Shown here one piece after another: positions 1 through 9,674 of a DNA stretch of 64,000 nt (its first letter is position 1; each line of letters opens with the position of its first letter). A program made the position numbers and the translations under genes. The stretch is from the NCBI RefSeq assembly GCF_050314255.1, contig NZ_JBNPMZ010000012.1, positions 30,264-94,263 of the forward strand, written 5' to 3'. Below the pieces are notes generated by a model, which was not told the origin of the DNA, did not search any database, and saw nothing but the letters and a program-made list of their open reading frames with translations. The DNA is from Claveliimonas sp034178805. GTDB taxonomy: Bacteria; Bacillota; Clostridia; Lachnospirales; Lachnospiraceae.

Positions 1-537
1 AATGCAGAGAATGGAAAGATGAAAATCTCCTGGACTGAGAATAAGATTGCATCCGGCTACGAAATCAGTTACTGTAATAACAGTGCTTTTGATGGAGATA
101 AGACAATTACTGTTCCATCAACTGAAAAACTTCAGGAAGTAATCGGAGGACTGAGAAAAGGAGAACGATATTACGTCAGAGTACGTGCTTTCAATACAGT
201 TGCTTCTAATACTTATTATTCAGCATGGTCTGAGACAAAATCTATTATTCATACTAAGGTAGAATGCTGCAATACGGAAGATGGAATTGAGCTTGTATGG
301 ACAACAGTAAAAGAAGCAAGTGAGTACAGAGTTTACCGTAAGAAATTCGGTGAAAGTTCTTATAGCAGAATCGCAGTGATCGAGGGCGATACTTCTTATG
401 TAGATATTGATGTAGAAAATGGTGTACGCTATTGTTATTACGTATCACCTCAGATTACAGGCGTAAAAGCTACCACAAACGCTGCAGTTCAGATGTATCT
501 GGCTGCACCACAGATTGAAAAATTGTGGAATAATTAG
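1..537 (+). CDS. Fibronectin type III-like secreted protein, C-terminal part
   Basis: The frame is open from base 1, so this is the 3' end of a gene that starts outside the window; 178 codons are visible. It contains one and a half to two fibronectin-III-like modules: the pattern of a Trp (ISW), an aromatic GYEI strand and a YYVRVRAFN strand is typical, and a second module follows (LVWT, YRVYRK, YCYYVSP). No catalytic motif or sortase motif is visible. Such modules usually serve as spacers or binding domains in extracellular proteins, so a surface role is inferred. A hairpin terminator follows the stop, so it ends its own transcription unit. Confidence 0.7.
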   Translation, partial: NAENGKMKISWTENKIASGYEISYCNNSAFDGDKTITVPSTEKLQEVIGGLRKGERYYVRVRAFNTVASNTYYSAWSETKSIIHTKVECCNTEDGIELVWTTVKEASEYRVYRKKFGESSYSRIAVIEGDTSYVDIDVENGVRYCYYVSPQITGVKATTNAAVQMYLAAPQIEKLWNN

Positions 538-561
538 TAGATAATTTAAAAGTAAAACAGT

Positions 562-606
562 GCCGTTGTAAAAGTGGTTTTAGCCGTTTTTACAACGGCT
601 TTTTCT
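562..606 (+). terminator. Rho-independent terminator
   Basis: A 12-bp stem, GCCGTTGTAAAA pairing with TTTTACAACGGC, is followed by a T-run. It lies 25 bases after the stop of the fibronectin-like gene. Confidence 0.85.
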
Positions 607-756
607 TGAAATAAAAGGCAGATTATGGTATTGTGAATATGGGGTATACCCTCTGCTGAAATTATGGGGAGATTTCATTTTTGAAATTTATGTCGGCAGC
701 ATTTCAGTGGAAACTTATTAACATGCTACAAAATAATTAATAAAGGAAGGAAGAAT

Positions 757-3700
757 ATGAAAAAGAGAATGAAAAAACTCGCGAGTCTCTGTTTATCAGT
801 CTCAATGGTCTTTAGTATGTTCTCAGTGCCTGTGTATGCATCCCCTGCTGATAATGAGGCATCCGAACAGACAGAAACTGTGGAAAGTACTGTGACGGAA
901 GATAACGCAGAAGCTTCTAATCAAGAAGTGGAAGAAGCGCAGCCGCAGACTACAACGGTTGTGGAAACCTTCGGTACCTATACGGTCAATGCAGCGGATC
1001 TAGATGTATCTGATGTAACACCTTATAGTGTATCTGTAGAAGGTGAAGTAGCGGTTGATGAAAGCAACCCGATAACGACAACTATCGAAGAAGAGTTGGG
1101 CGATATCAAGGTACTGAATAAAGATGGAGAATCGGTTGCTCTGACCGAAGAACAGATTCAGCAGATTCTTTATGTTTGGGGACAGTATCAGGATCAGTGT
1201 AAAGCCAATGCTAACTTACTTGGTGTACAGCAGCCGTTTTTCCTTAGTTATAATGATAATAAGGACGGTCTGGGTGTTCTGGGAGAGATGCTTGTTCTTG
1301 CAGGTAAATCAGTAGATGATGTCAGAAGCGGAAATTATTCTTTTGACGATCTGATGGGAATGATTCAGAATTTCCTGTATGCCGATAAGTTTGGTGTTGA
1401 GTTTTATGGTGAAGCTATTGCAGCAAAACGTGATGAAGCGATAAAAGAAGTAGAGAAATCCGGTGCCAAGACAATGGCTCAGAAGCTACTGGTACTGAAT
1501 GACTGGATCGCACATCAGGCTACATTTGATATGGCCTATATTATGAAGGGCGATACGGATGGTGATGGCAAGCAGGACGATCCGCTTATGGTAGCTCAGG
1601 ATCCTCAGGAGCATAAATATCATGATACAATTTATGATGAAATGTATAAATTGTATGAGCAGCAGATTAGGCAGCAGTTCCGTGACAAGATTGCAGAGGG
1701 AATTAAAGATGCTGTTTATAATCAGGCATTGGAACAGGCTAATGCTGCTCATGATGATATTTATGCGCAGGTATATCAGGGATTGTTAGACAGTGGAATG
1801 GAAGATAATGAAGAAACTAAAGCAATCGCTGAAGAACAAACACAGGCGCAAATTAAAAAAATTGCAGAAGATGCAGTAAATGATGTTGTGGAAAATGGAA
1901 TGCCTCAAACTGATGATAATGGTAATCCTATTACGGATGAAGAAGGAAATCAGGTTAGAGTTCCATTTGAGACAGTAATTGATTATCAGATGGATCAGCC
2001 ACTCGATGATCTTGGTGGAATGAGTCCTAACCAGGCAATTCCGATTTACGCTCAGCAGGCTGCAGAGGGTCTGACACAGGGTATTCTCGGTGCATGGGAA
2101 GGTAACCATATCGGTATCCTTGCTGAGGGAACTGGTGTATGTGCCGGTTATTCTAAAGCATTTTCTTATATTTTACAGTATATGAGCCCGGAATACTATG
2201 GTGTGAATGGTGCCGAAACTGACATGAGTGATTCTGCAAACTGGAAGACTCCTGAAGAACTGTACTATACTACAGATGCAGATGGAAATAAAAAACTGGA
2301 CATTGAAAAAGATTATATCGTTGATATGGTTCGTATTACCTTCGATGCAGAAACATCCATGTTTGGTGAGTCAGCTCCTTTTGGTGAGGTTCATTTCTGG
2401 AATGCAGTTAAGGTTGATGGAACATGGTATTACGTTGACCCATGTTATGCAGACATTTATGTAGAATGTATGAATCGTGACCGTGTAGAGATCGATGGTA
2501 CGATGAACCATATGTATTTCCTGTTCAGTGACAGTACCGCACGCGAACTTTATGATGGAAATATGAAGGAAATTGCAACGCTGTATAAAGATGCTGCAAA
2601 AAATACTTCATATGAAGATTCCTGGTTTGCACGTATTTCAAGTAATGCATATTCAGATGGAAGGAATTTCTATTATCTGTATGATTCAACAGATCAGCTT
2701 TCTATGATGAGAGAGTTCAATAATATGAATCAGGATAATATGGATTCAGGGGATTGGGAAGCTCTGATGGCAGGATCTGACCCGGATTATAAAATTGTAT
2801 ATCATCCGATTAGCGATACAGATAAGACAGGAGGAGCAGATTCTGACTTTACTACATTAATCAATTTCAATCCAAAGGATGATGACGATAATACCCTTTC
2901 TGCACAGGTTTATGACCCTGCATCAGGAAAGATGGTCGATAATGAACTTCTGACTGATTTATTTGCGAAGTATAAAGAAGAATGTAATATTTATCCATCT
3001 ATCATGCTCACAGCTGCTATGTATGATGGTAAGGTATACTTCAATCTGAGTAATTGTATTCTTAGCTATGACCTTTCATCCGGTAATGTTTCAATTGTAA
3101 AAGAATACGATAAAGTGTCAGGAACACGCGATAATACCAATCCATTTGGAGGAATGGCATTTACAACATGCAGTGAAGGCCAGGGTGAATTTACCTTTAC
3201 AAATCGTCCGATTGCAGCAATGACAATCAAAGAAGATGGAAAAATGTATGTATCTGTTGCAACAAACCTTGGATTTATCTCTGGTAAAGAAACTGTAAAT
3301 GATATTTCAAGCTATGGATATGAATACGAGGAAAGTAATTACAATCCGAATTACAGCAATTATACGCAGGATTCCGACTACAGCGAAGCAGAGCTTGAAG
3401 AGATGGGATTCAGCAAGGAAGTGAATGACAACGATGAGTTCATGTGGAGTGCAGTTTTTGTAGACACAATTAATATGTCCGGAATGTGCACAAATCATAG
3501 TTATGAAAGTGTAACAGAAACATTCTGTGGACGCGATGGTTATACTGAGAATCGTTGTACTACATGTGGCGCCGTTGAAGATGGTTCCAGAGTAATTAAT
3601 GAAGGAACAGCTCATGAACATCACTACGTTCACTTTGAAGAACAGTATTATACTAAGAATGACAGCGGTAATTGGAATACAGGTGATTGCTATGTCTGCA

Positions 3701-6700
3701 CTGTATGCGGATTCTCAATTGAAGAGCCTACAGAGCCGAAGCAGAATCAGCAGGAATCTGATGAAGAATTTGAGGAAAGAAAGGCTGAGTACGAAAAAGA
3801 AAAAGAAATCTATGATCATGCTGTTGAGACTGCAGGTCATACATATGAAGCAGATGAAGCAAATGTAAGTTGGGCTGAAGATAATACTACAGCAACAGTA
3901 ACAGGTAACATTCATTGTGCAGTATGCGAGAATAAGAAGCTGGATGTACTGGGAGCAAATCAGTATGATCCAAAGGCTAAAGAAAACGCAGCTAATGCAG
4001 TTTTATCTGCAACACTGGAAAACCCAGTTGAACTTACAGTAGATGAAGAATCCAAGACTGTAAGCGGTACCTGTGATACAGGTCTTACAATCAGCTGTAC
4101 AGCTACCGGAACTACCGAAGATGGTAAGAAGATTGTAGCAAAGAAGACAGAAACTACAGAGGCAGGAAGACATGATTATGTAGCTGAATTTACATGGAAA
4201 GATGCAGAAGAGGAAGATGCAGAAATTCCGTATACTGCAACTGCTGATATCAAGTGTTCTGCTTGTGGAGATTCTGCAAAAGGACTGGAAGCTACCGTTG
4301 TATTGGATGAAGAGAGCAGTGTAGCAGCTACCTGTGAGGAAGCAGGAAAGTCTGTTTACAAAGCTACAGCAACCTATACGAAGGCAGAAGGTGAAGAACC
4401 TTATACCTTTGAAGATTCCAAAGTAGATGAGGTTAAAGCAACCGGACATGATTACGCAGGTGAAATTACCTGGGTAGAAAAGACCGACGAAGCTGGAAAT
4501 GGCACAGGTGAATGGGATGCAACAGCAGTCTTTACATGTAAGAATAACAGCGAGCACAAATTCGAAGGTGATGCTGTAGAAGTTAAAGTAGAAAAAGATA
4601 CTACAGAGGCAACCTGTGATAAAGCAGGAAAGGTTGTATACACAGCAACAGCGTTAGTAAAAGGTGACGAAGGCAAGGATATCGAACCGGTTACAGATAC
4701 TAAAGAGGTTGAAATTCCTGCATTAGTCCATAAATATGAATGTGAATTCGAGTGGTCAGACAACAAAGATTATACAGCAGATGCAACAGCAGTATTTACA
4801 TGTGCAAATGGCTGTGGAACAAAGTATGAAAAAGATGATGTAGAGGTTGTAATTACAAAAGTTGAAGAAGAAAGCAAGGCAGCAACCTGTACAGAAGATG
4901 GACAGAATGTATACACAGCAACAGCTACAGTAAAAGGTGAGGCAGGAAAAGGAATTGAGGCAGTAACATCTGAAAAACATGCAGTCACAATTCCGGCAAC
5001 AGGCCATACTTATGCAGATGATGCAGAGCATGCAGTATGGACATGGTCAGAGGATCATAAGACAGCAAGTCTGCTTCTGACATGTACAGTATGTGGAACT
5101 GAAACAGAAGCAATCAAAGCAGAAGTTGAGGAAAAAACAACAGATGCAACCTGTACAGAAGCAGGAACGACAGTTTACACTGCAACTGCAAAACATGAAG
5201 GAACAACCTATACAGCAAAAGAAACAGTAGCAGGCAAAGCATTGGGACATGACTACAAAGAAGAGTGGAAATGGACCGAAGCAGAAGGAGAAGTTCCACA
5301 CAAAGCAACACTGACCCTTACATGTTCCAGATGTGAAGACAAACAGACAGTTGACGGAGATGTGAAGTTAACCAGTCAGAAGGCAGCAACCTGTACAGAA
5401 GATGGAGAAGATGTATACACAGCAACAGCAACCTACGAAGGAAAAGAGTATACAGATACCCATAAAGATACTTATAAGGCGACCGGACATGATTACGCAG
5501 GTAAAATTACCTGGGTAGAGAAGACTGATGAAGCTGGAAATGGCACAGGTGAGTGGGATGCAACAGCAGTCTTCACATGTAAGAATAACAGCGAGCACAA
5601 ATTCGAAGGTGATGCTGTAGAAGTTAAAGTAGAAAAAGATACTACAGAGGCAACCTGTGATAAAGCAGGAAAAGTTGTATACACAGCTACAGCAACTGTA
5701 AAAGAGAATGAGAAGCTTAAGGTAACAGATACTAAAGAAGTTGTGCTTCCTGCATTAGGCCATAAATATGAATGTGAATTCGAGTGGTCAGACAACAAAG
5801 ATTATACAGCAGATGCAACAGCAGTCTTTACATGTACCAATGGCTGTGGAACAAAGTATGAAAAGGATGATGTAGAGGTTGTAGTTACAAAAGTTGAAGA
5901 AGAAAGCAAGGCAGCAACCTGTACGGAAGATGGACAGAATGTATACACAGCAACAGCTACAGTAAAAGGTGAGGCAGGAAAAGGAATTGAGGCAGTAACA
6001 TCTGAAAAACATGCAGTCACAATTCCGGCAACAGGCCATACCTATGCAGATGATGCAGAACATGCAGAATGGACATGGTCAGAGGATCATAAGACAGCAA
6101 GTCTGGTTCTGACATGTACAGTATGTGGAACTGCAACAGAAGCAATCAAAGCAGAAGTTGAGGAAAAATCAACGGATGCAACCTGTACAGAAGCAGGAAC
6201 AACCGTTTACAAAGCAACAGCTGAATATGAAGGAAAGACATATACAGCTGAAGAAAAAGTAACAGGCCAGGCATTAGGACATGATTATAAGGAAGAGTGG
6301 AAGTGGACAAAGGTTGAAGGTGAAGATGGTAAGACATCTTATACAGCAAGTCTGACACTGACATGTAACAGATGCGATTCTGTTGTAACAGATCTTAAAC
6401 CTGAAGTAACAGTGAAGAGTGATGTTGCAGCAACCTGTACAGAGGATGGTGAGACCGTATACGTAGCAAGAGCTGAGTATGAAGGCCAAAAATACAATAG
6501 TGAAAAAACAATAGTAAATAAGGCAACAGGTCATACTTATGCGGATGATGCAGAGCATGCAGTATGGACATGGTCCGAAGACCATAAGGAAGCAAGTCTT
6601 GTTCTTACATGTACAACATGTGGAACTAAAACAGAGGCTATTGATGCTAAGGTTACAACAGAAACAACAGATGCAACCTGTACAGAAGCAGGAACGACAG

Positions 6701-9540
6701 TTTACACTGCAACTGCAAAACATGAAGGAACAACCTATACAGCAAAAGAAACAGTAGCAGGCAAAGCATTGGGACATGACTACAAAGAAGAGTGGAAATG
6801 GACCGAAGCAGAAGGTGAAGTTCCACACAAAGCAACACTGACCCTTACATGTTCCAGATGTGAAGACAAACAGACAGTTAACGGAGAAGTGAAGTTAACC
6901 AGTCAGAAAGCAGTAACCTGTACAGAAGATGGAGAAGACGTATACACAGCAACCGCAGTATATGGTGAAAAAGAGTATACAAATACTCACAAGGATACTT
7001 ATAAAGCAACAGGTCATACTTATGCAGATGATGTAGAGCATGCAGTATGGACATGGTCACCAGATCATAAGGAAGCAAGCCTTGTTCTGACATGTACAAC
7101 ATGTGGAATCGCAACAGAAGCAATCAAAGCAGAAGTTAAGGAAAAATCAACAGATGCAACCTGTACAGAAGCAGGAACGACAGTTTACAAAGCAACAGCT
7201 GAATATGAAGGAAAGACATATACAGCTCAAGAAACAGTAACAGGCGAAGCATTAGGACATGACTACAAAGAAGAGTGGAAATGGACTGAAGCAGAAGGTG
7301 AAGTTCCACACAAAGCAACACTGACCCTTACATGTTCAAGGTGTGAAGACAAACAGACAGTTGACGGAGAAGTGAAGTTAACCAGTCAGAAAGCAGTAAC
7401 CTGTACAGAAGATGGAGAAGACGTATACACAGCAACCGCAACCTATGACGGAAAAGAGTATACAGATACCCATAAAGATACTTATAAGGCAACAGGCCAC
7501 ACATACGCAGACGATGCAGAACATGCAGTATGGACATGGTCAGAAGATCATAAGGAAGCAAGTCTTGTTCTGACATGTACAACATGTGGAACCGCAACAG
7601 AAGCAATCAAAGCAGAAGTTGAGGAAAAATCAACAGATGCAACCTGTACAGAAGCAGGAACAACAACTTACAAAGCAACAGCTGAATATGAAGGAAAGAC
7701 ATATACAGCTGAAGAAAAAGTAACAGGCGAAGCATTAGGACATGATTATAAGACAGAGTGGAAGTGGAGTGAAGCAGAAGGTGAAGTTCCACACAAAGCA
7801 ACACTGACTCTTACATGTTCAAGATGTGAAGACAAACAGAAACTTGACGGAGAAGTGAAGTTAACCAGTCAGAAAGCAGTAACCTGTACAGAAGATGGAG
7901 AAGACGTATACACAGCAACCGTAACCTATGACGGAAAAGAGTATACAGATACCCATAAAGATACTTATAAGGCAACAGGTCACACATATGCAGACGATGC
8001 AGAACATGCAGTATGGACATGGTCTGAAGCTACCGAAGAAAGTGAAACAGCTTATGTAGCAAGCTTAGTTCTGAAGTGTACAACATGCGGAACTCCAACA
8101 GAGGCTATCACTGCAAAGGTAACAGAAGAATCAACAGATGCAACCTGTACAGAGGCAGGAACAACAGTTTATACTGCTAAGGCAACTCATGAAGATAAAG
8201 AGTATACTTCTACCAAGACGGTAACAGGAGAAGCATTAGGTCATAATTATAAGTCTGAATGGAAGTGGACTAAGGTTGAGGGCGAAGATGGTAAGACATC
8301 TTATACAGCTGATCTGACCCTGACATGTGACAGATGTGATTCTGTTGTAACAGATCTTAAACCGGTTGTAACAGTTAAGAGTGATGTTGCAGCAACCTGT
8401 ACAGAGGATGGAGAGACCGTATACGCAGCAACTGCAGAGTATGAAGGAAAAACATACAATAGCGAGAAAACTGTAGTCAACAAAGCTACTGGCCATAAGT
8501 TTGGCGAGTGGGAAGTTGAGATTGAGCCGACAGAGTCCAGTGAGGGACTTGAGGTAAGAACCTGTGAAGTATGTGGAGCACGTGAAGAGAGATCAATTGG
8601 AAAAGAATCCAGTGTAAGTGTACTCTACAAGACACATATCCAGACATACGGAACAGAGAAAGAGTGGAAATCCAACGGAGAACTCAGCGGAACATCCGGA
8701 GAAGCTAAGAGACTGGAGTCTATCAGAATTAAGTTAGATAACAATGGTGTTTATGAAGGTGGTATTGAGTACAGTACTCACGTTCAGAGAGAAGGATGGC
8801 AGGATTGGAAAGAAAACGGTGCCATGAGCGGAAGCGAAGGAAGCGGACTGAGACTGGAAGCAATCAAAATCAGACTGACAGGAGATCTTGCTAAACACTA
8901 CGATGTATACTATGCAGTACATTCTCAGACATATGGTTGGCTTAACTGGGCTAAGAATGGAGAGATTGCCGGAACTGCAGGACAGGGCAAGAGACTGGAA
9001 GCAATTAAGATCATTCTGGTTGCCAAAGGTGGAGATGCACCGGAGAAGATTGGTACAGAAGATCGCTGCTACGTTCATTACTATGTAGGATACAGAACCC
9101 ATGTACAGACTTATGGATGGCAGGATTATGTATATGACGGAACAATGAGCGGAACATCCGGAGAAAGCAAGAGACTGGAAGCAATCAACATTAAGCTGAT
9201 GAATCAGGAATACGATGGAGATATCGAGTACCAGACTCATGTGCAGACATATGGATGGGAAACCACATGGAGCAAGAATGGCGCTTTAAGTGGAACATCT
9301 GGAGAGGCTAAGAGACTGGAAGCAATCAGAATCAGACTGACGGATGAGATGGCAGAGAAGTATGATGTATACTATCGTGTACATGCGCAGTATTACGGAT
9401 GGCTTGGCTGGGCAAAGAATGGCGAAGAAGCCGGAACTGCAGGATTCGGAAAGCGTCTGGAAGGTATTGAAATCGTACTGGTAGAAAAGGGAGGAAAAGC
9501 TCCTGGAACTACAGAAGGTGCTTTTATCAGTAATAATTAA
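757..9540 (+). CDS. Giant secreted transglutaminase-like repeat protein with ChW repeats
   Basis: A 2927-aa protein with a clean signal peptide (about residues 1-29, ending VYA) and a good ribosome site (AAGGAAGGA) before the ATG. Residues about 350-600 form a transglutaminase-like (papain-fold) core: Cys462 in GVCAGYSKA, His546 in EVHFWNAV and Asp561 in YYVDPCY give the expected Cys-His-Asp triad. From about residue 1150 to 2580 there are 17 tandem modules with an ATCTE-G-VYTATA signature and CxxC pairs. The last 300 residues hold six ChW repeats (GW...GxxSGTSG...KRLEAI). ChW repeats are known from clostridial surface proteins; a wall- or substrate-attached role is inferred. Whether the core acts as a protease, cross-linker or isopeptidase cannot be told. 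The tail closely matches the downstream gene, suggesting duplication. Confidence 0.85.
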   Translation: MKKRMKKLASLCLSVSMVFSMFSVPVYASPADNEASEQTETVESTVTEDNAEASNQEVEEAQPQTTTVVETFGTYTVNAADLDVSDVTPYSVSVEGEVAVDESNPITTTIEEELGDIKVLNKDGESVALTEEQIQQILYVWGQYQDQCKANANLLGVQQPFFLSYNDNKDGLGVLGEMLVLAGKSVDDVRSGNYSFDDLMGMIQNFLYADKFGVEFYGEAIAAKRDEAIKEVEKSGAKTMAQKLLVLNDWIAHQATFDMAYIMKGDTDGDGKQDDPLMVAQDPQEHKYHDTIYDEMYKLYEQQIRQQFRDKIAEGIKDAVYNQALEQANAAHDDIYAQVYQGLLDSGMEDNEETKAIAEEQTQAQIKKIAEDAVNDVVENGMPQTDDNGNPITDEEGNQVRVPFETVIDYQMDQPLDDLGGMSPNQAIPIYAQQAAEGLTQGILGAWEGNHIGILAEGTGVCAGYSKAFSYILQYMSPEYYGVNGAETDMSDSANWKTPEELYYTTDADGNKKLDIEKDYIVDMVRITFDAETSMFGESAPFGEVHFWNAVKVDGTWYYVDPCYADIYVECMNRDRVEIDGTMNHMYFLFSDSTARELYDGNMKEIATLYKDAAKNTSYEDSWFARISSNAYSDGRNFYYLYDSTDQLSMMREFNNMNQDNMDSGDWEALMAGSDPDYKIVYHPISDTDKTGGADSDFTTLINFNPKDDDDNTLSAQVYDPASGKMVDNELLTDLFAKYKEECNIYPSIMLTAAMYDGKVYFNLSNCILSYDLSSGNVSIVKEYDKVSGTRDNTNPFGGMAFTTCSEGQGEFTFTNRPIAAMTIKEDGKMYVSVATNLGFISGKETVNDISSYGYEYEESNYNPNYSNYTQDSDYSEAELEEMGFSKEVNDNDEFMWSAVFVDTINMSGMCTNHSYESVTETFCGRDGYTENRCTTCGAVEDGSRVINEGTAHEHHYVHFEEQYYTKNDSGNWNTGDCYVCTVCGFSIEEPTEPKQNQQESDEEFEERKAEYEKEKEIYDHAVETAGHTYEADEANVSWAEDNTTATVTGNIHCAVCENKKLDVLGANQYDPKAKENAANAVLSATLENPVELTVDEESKTVSGTCDTGLTISCTATGTTEDGKKIVAKKTETTEAGRHDYVAEFTWKDAEEEDAEIPYTATADIKCSACGDSAKGLEATVVLDEESSVAATCEEAGKSVYKATATYTKAEGEEPYTFEDSKVDEVKATGHDYAGEITWVEKTDEAGNGTGEWDATAVFTCKNNSEHKFEGDAVEVKVEKDTTEATCDKAGKVVYTATALVKGDEGKDIEPVTDTKEVEIPALVHKYECEFEWSDNKDYTADATAVFTCANGCGTKYEKDDVEVVITKVEEESKAATCTEDGQNVYTATATVKGEAGKGIEAVTSEKHAVTIPATGHTYADDAEHAVWTWSEDHKTASLLLTCTVCGTETEAIKAEVEEKTTDATCTEAGTTVYTATAKHEGTTYTAKETVAGKALGHDYKEEWKWTEAEGEVPHKATLTLTCSRCEDKQTVDGDVKLTSQKAATCTEDGEDVYTATATYEGKEYTDTHKDTYKATGHDYAGKITWVEKTDEAGNGTGEWDATAVFTCKNNSEHKFEGDAVEVKVEKDTTEATCDKAGKVVYTATATVKENEKLKVTDTKEVVLPALGHKYECEFEWSDNKDYTADATAVFTCTNGCGTKYEKDDVEVVVTKVEEESKAATCTEDGQNVYTATATVKGEAGKGIEAVTSEKHAVTIPATGHTYADDAEHAEWTWSEDHKTASLVLTCTVCGTATEAIKAEVEEKSTDATCTEAGTTVYKATAEYEGKTYTAEEKVTGQALGHDYKEEWKWTKVEGEDGKTSYTASLTLTCNRCDSVVTDLKPEVTVKSDVAATCTEDGETVYVARAEYEGQKYNSEKTIVNKATGHTYADDAEHAVWTWSEDHKEASLVLTCTTCGTKTEAIDAKVTTETTDATCTEAGTTVYTATAKHEGTTYTAKETVAGKALGHDYKEEWKWTEAEGEVPHKATLTLTCSRCEDKQTVNGEVKLTSQKAVTCTEDGEDVYTATAVYGEKEYTNTHKDTYKATGHTYADDVEHAVWTWSPDHKEASLVLTCTTCGIATEAIKAEVKEKSTDATCTEAGTTVYKATAEYEGKTYTAQETVTGEALGHDYKEEWKWTEAEGEVPHKATLTLTCSRCEDKQTVDGEVKLTSQKAVTCTEDGEDVYTATATYDGKEYTDTHKDTYKATGHTYADDAEHAVWTWSEDHKEASLVLTCTTCGTATEAIKAEVEEKSTDATCTEAGTTTYKATAEYEGKTYTAEEKVTGEALGHDYKTEWKWSEAEGEVPHKATLTLTCSRCEDKQKLDGEVKLTSQKAVTCTEDGEDVYTATVTYDGKEYTDTHKDTYKATGHTYADDAEHAVWTWSEATEESETAYVASLVLKCTTCGTPTEAITAKVTEESTDATCTEAGTTVYTAKATHEDKEYTSTKTVTGEALGHNYKSEWKWTKVEGEDGKTSYTADLTLTCDRCDSVVTDLKPVVTVKSDVAATCTEDGETVYAATAEYEGKTYNSEKTVVNKATGHKFGEWEVEIEPTESSEGLEVRTCEVCGAREERSIGKESSVSVLYKTHIQTYGTEKEWKSNGELSGTSGEAKRLESIRIKLDNNGVYEGGIEYSTHVQREGWQDWKENGAMSGSEGSGLRLEAIKIRLTGDLAKHYDVYYAVHSQTYGWLNWAKNGEIAGTAGQGKRLEAIKIILVAKGGDAPEKIGTEDRCYVHYYVGYRTHVQTYGWQDYVYDGTMSGTSGESKRLEAINIKLMNQEYDGDIEYQTHVQTYGWETTWSKNGALSGTSGEAKRLEAIRIRLTDEMAEKYDVYYRVHAQYYGWLGWAKNGEEAGTAGFGKRLEGIEIVLVEKGGKAPGTTEGAFISNN
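4171..8500 (+). repeat. Tandem coding repeats, 17 Cys-rich modules
   Basis: The DNA repeats itself nearly exactly over long stretches: for example, the modules near 5140-5480, 6670-7010, 7150-7490 and 7630-7970 share long identical runs around GCAACCTGTACAGAAG. Two alternating module types (ATCTEAG and ATCTEDG/ATCDKAG) form higher-order pairs. Near identity at DNA level implies recent expansion or homogenisation. It is also a likely site of length variation or assembly collapse. Confidence 0.9.
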
Positions 9541-9548
9541 AAAAAGAG

Positions 9549-9580
9549 ATAGGTTGTGCAAAAGCACAACCTATTTTTTT
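9549..9580 (+). terminator. Rho-independent terminator
   Basis: A perfect 11-bp stem, ATAGGTTGTGC with GCACAACCTAT, has a loop of four A and a T7 tail directly behind the giant repeat gene. Confidence 0.9.
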
Positions 9581-9674
9581 GTGTAATAAAGTAAAACTTG
9601 ATAAAGCCGGTATAACTATGTATGATAATGGTGTAACATGTGAATATATGGTAAAAATACGGGAGTAAAAAGAG

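Noticed and set aside
4171..8500. Regular repeats that could suggest a CRISPR array
   Set aside because: The repeats are coding, in one long open frame, with module lengths of 80-100 codons and no unique spacers of constant length. No cas genes are present.
4003..9240. Many open frames of 60-184 codons on the minus strand under the giant repeat gene
   Set aside because: They repeat with the modules, are rich in Cys/Leu/Ser from antisense reading, and lack ribosome sites. They are shadows of the plus-strand gene.
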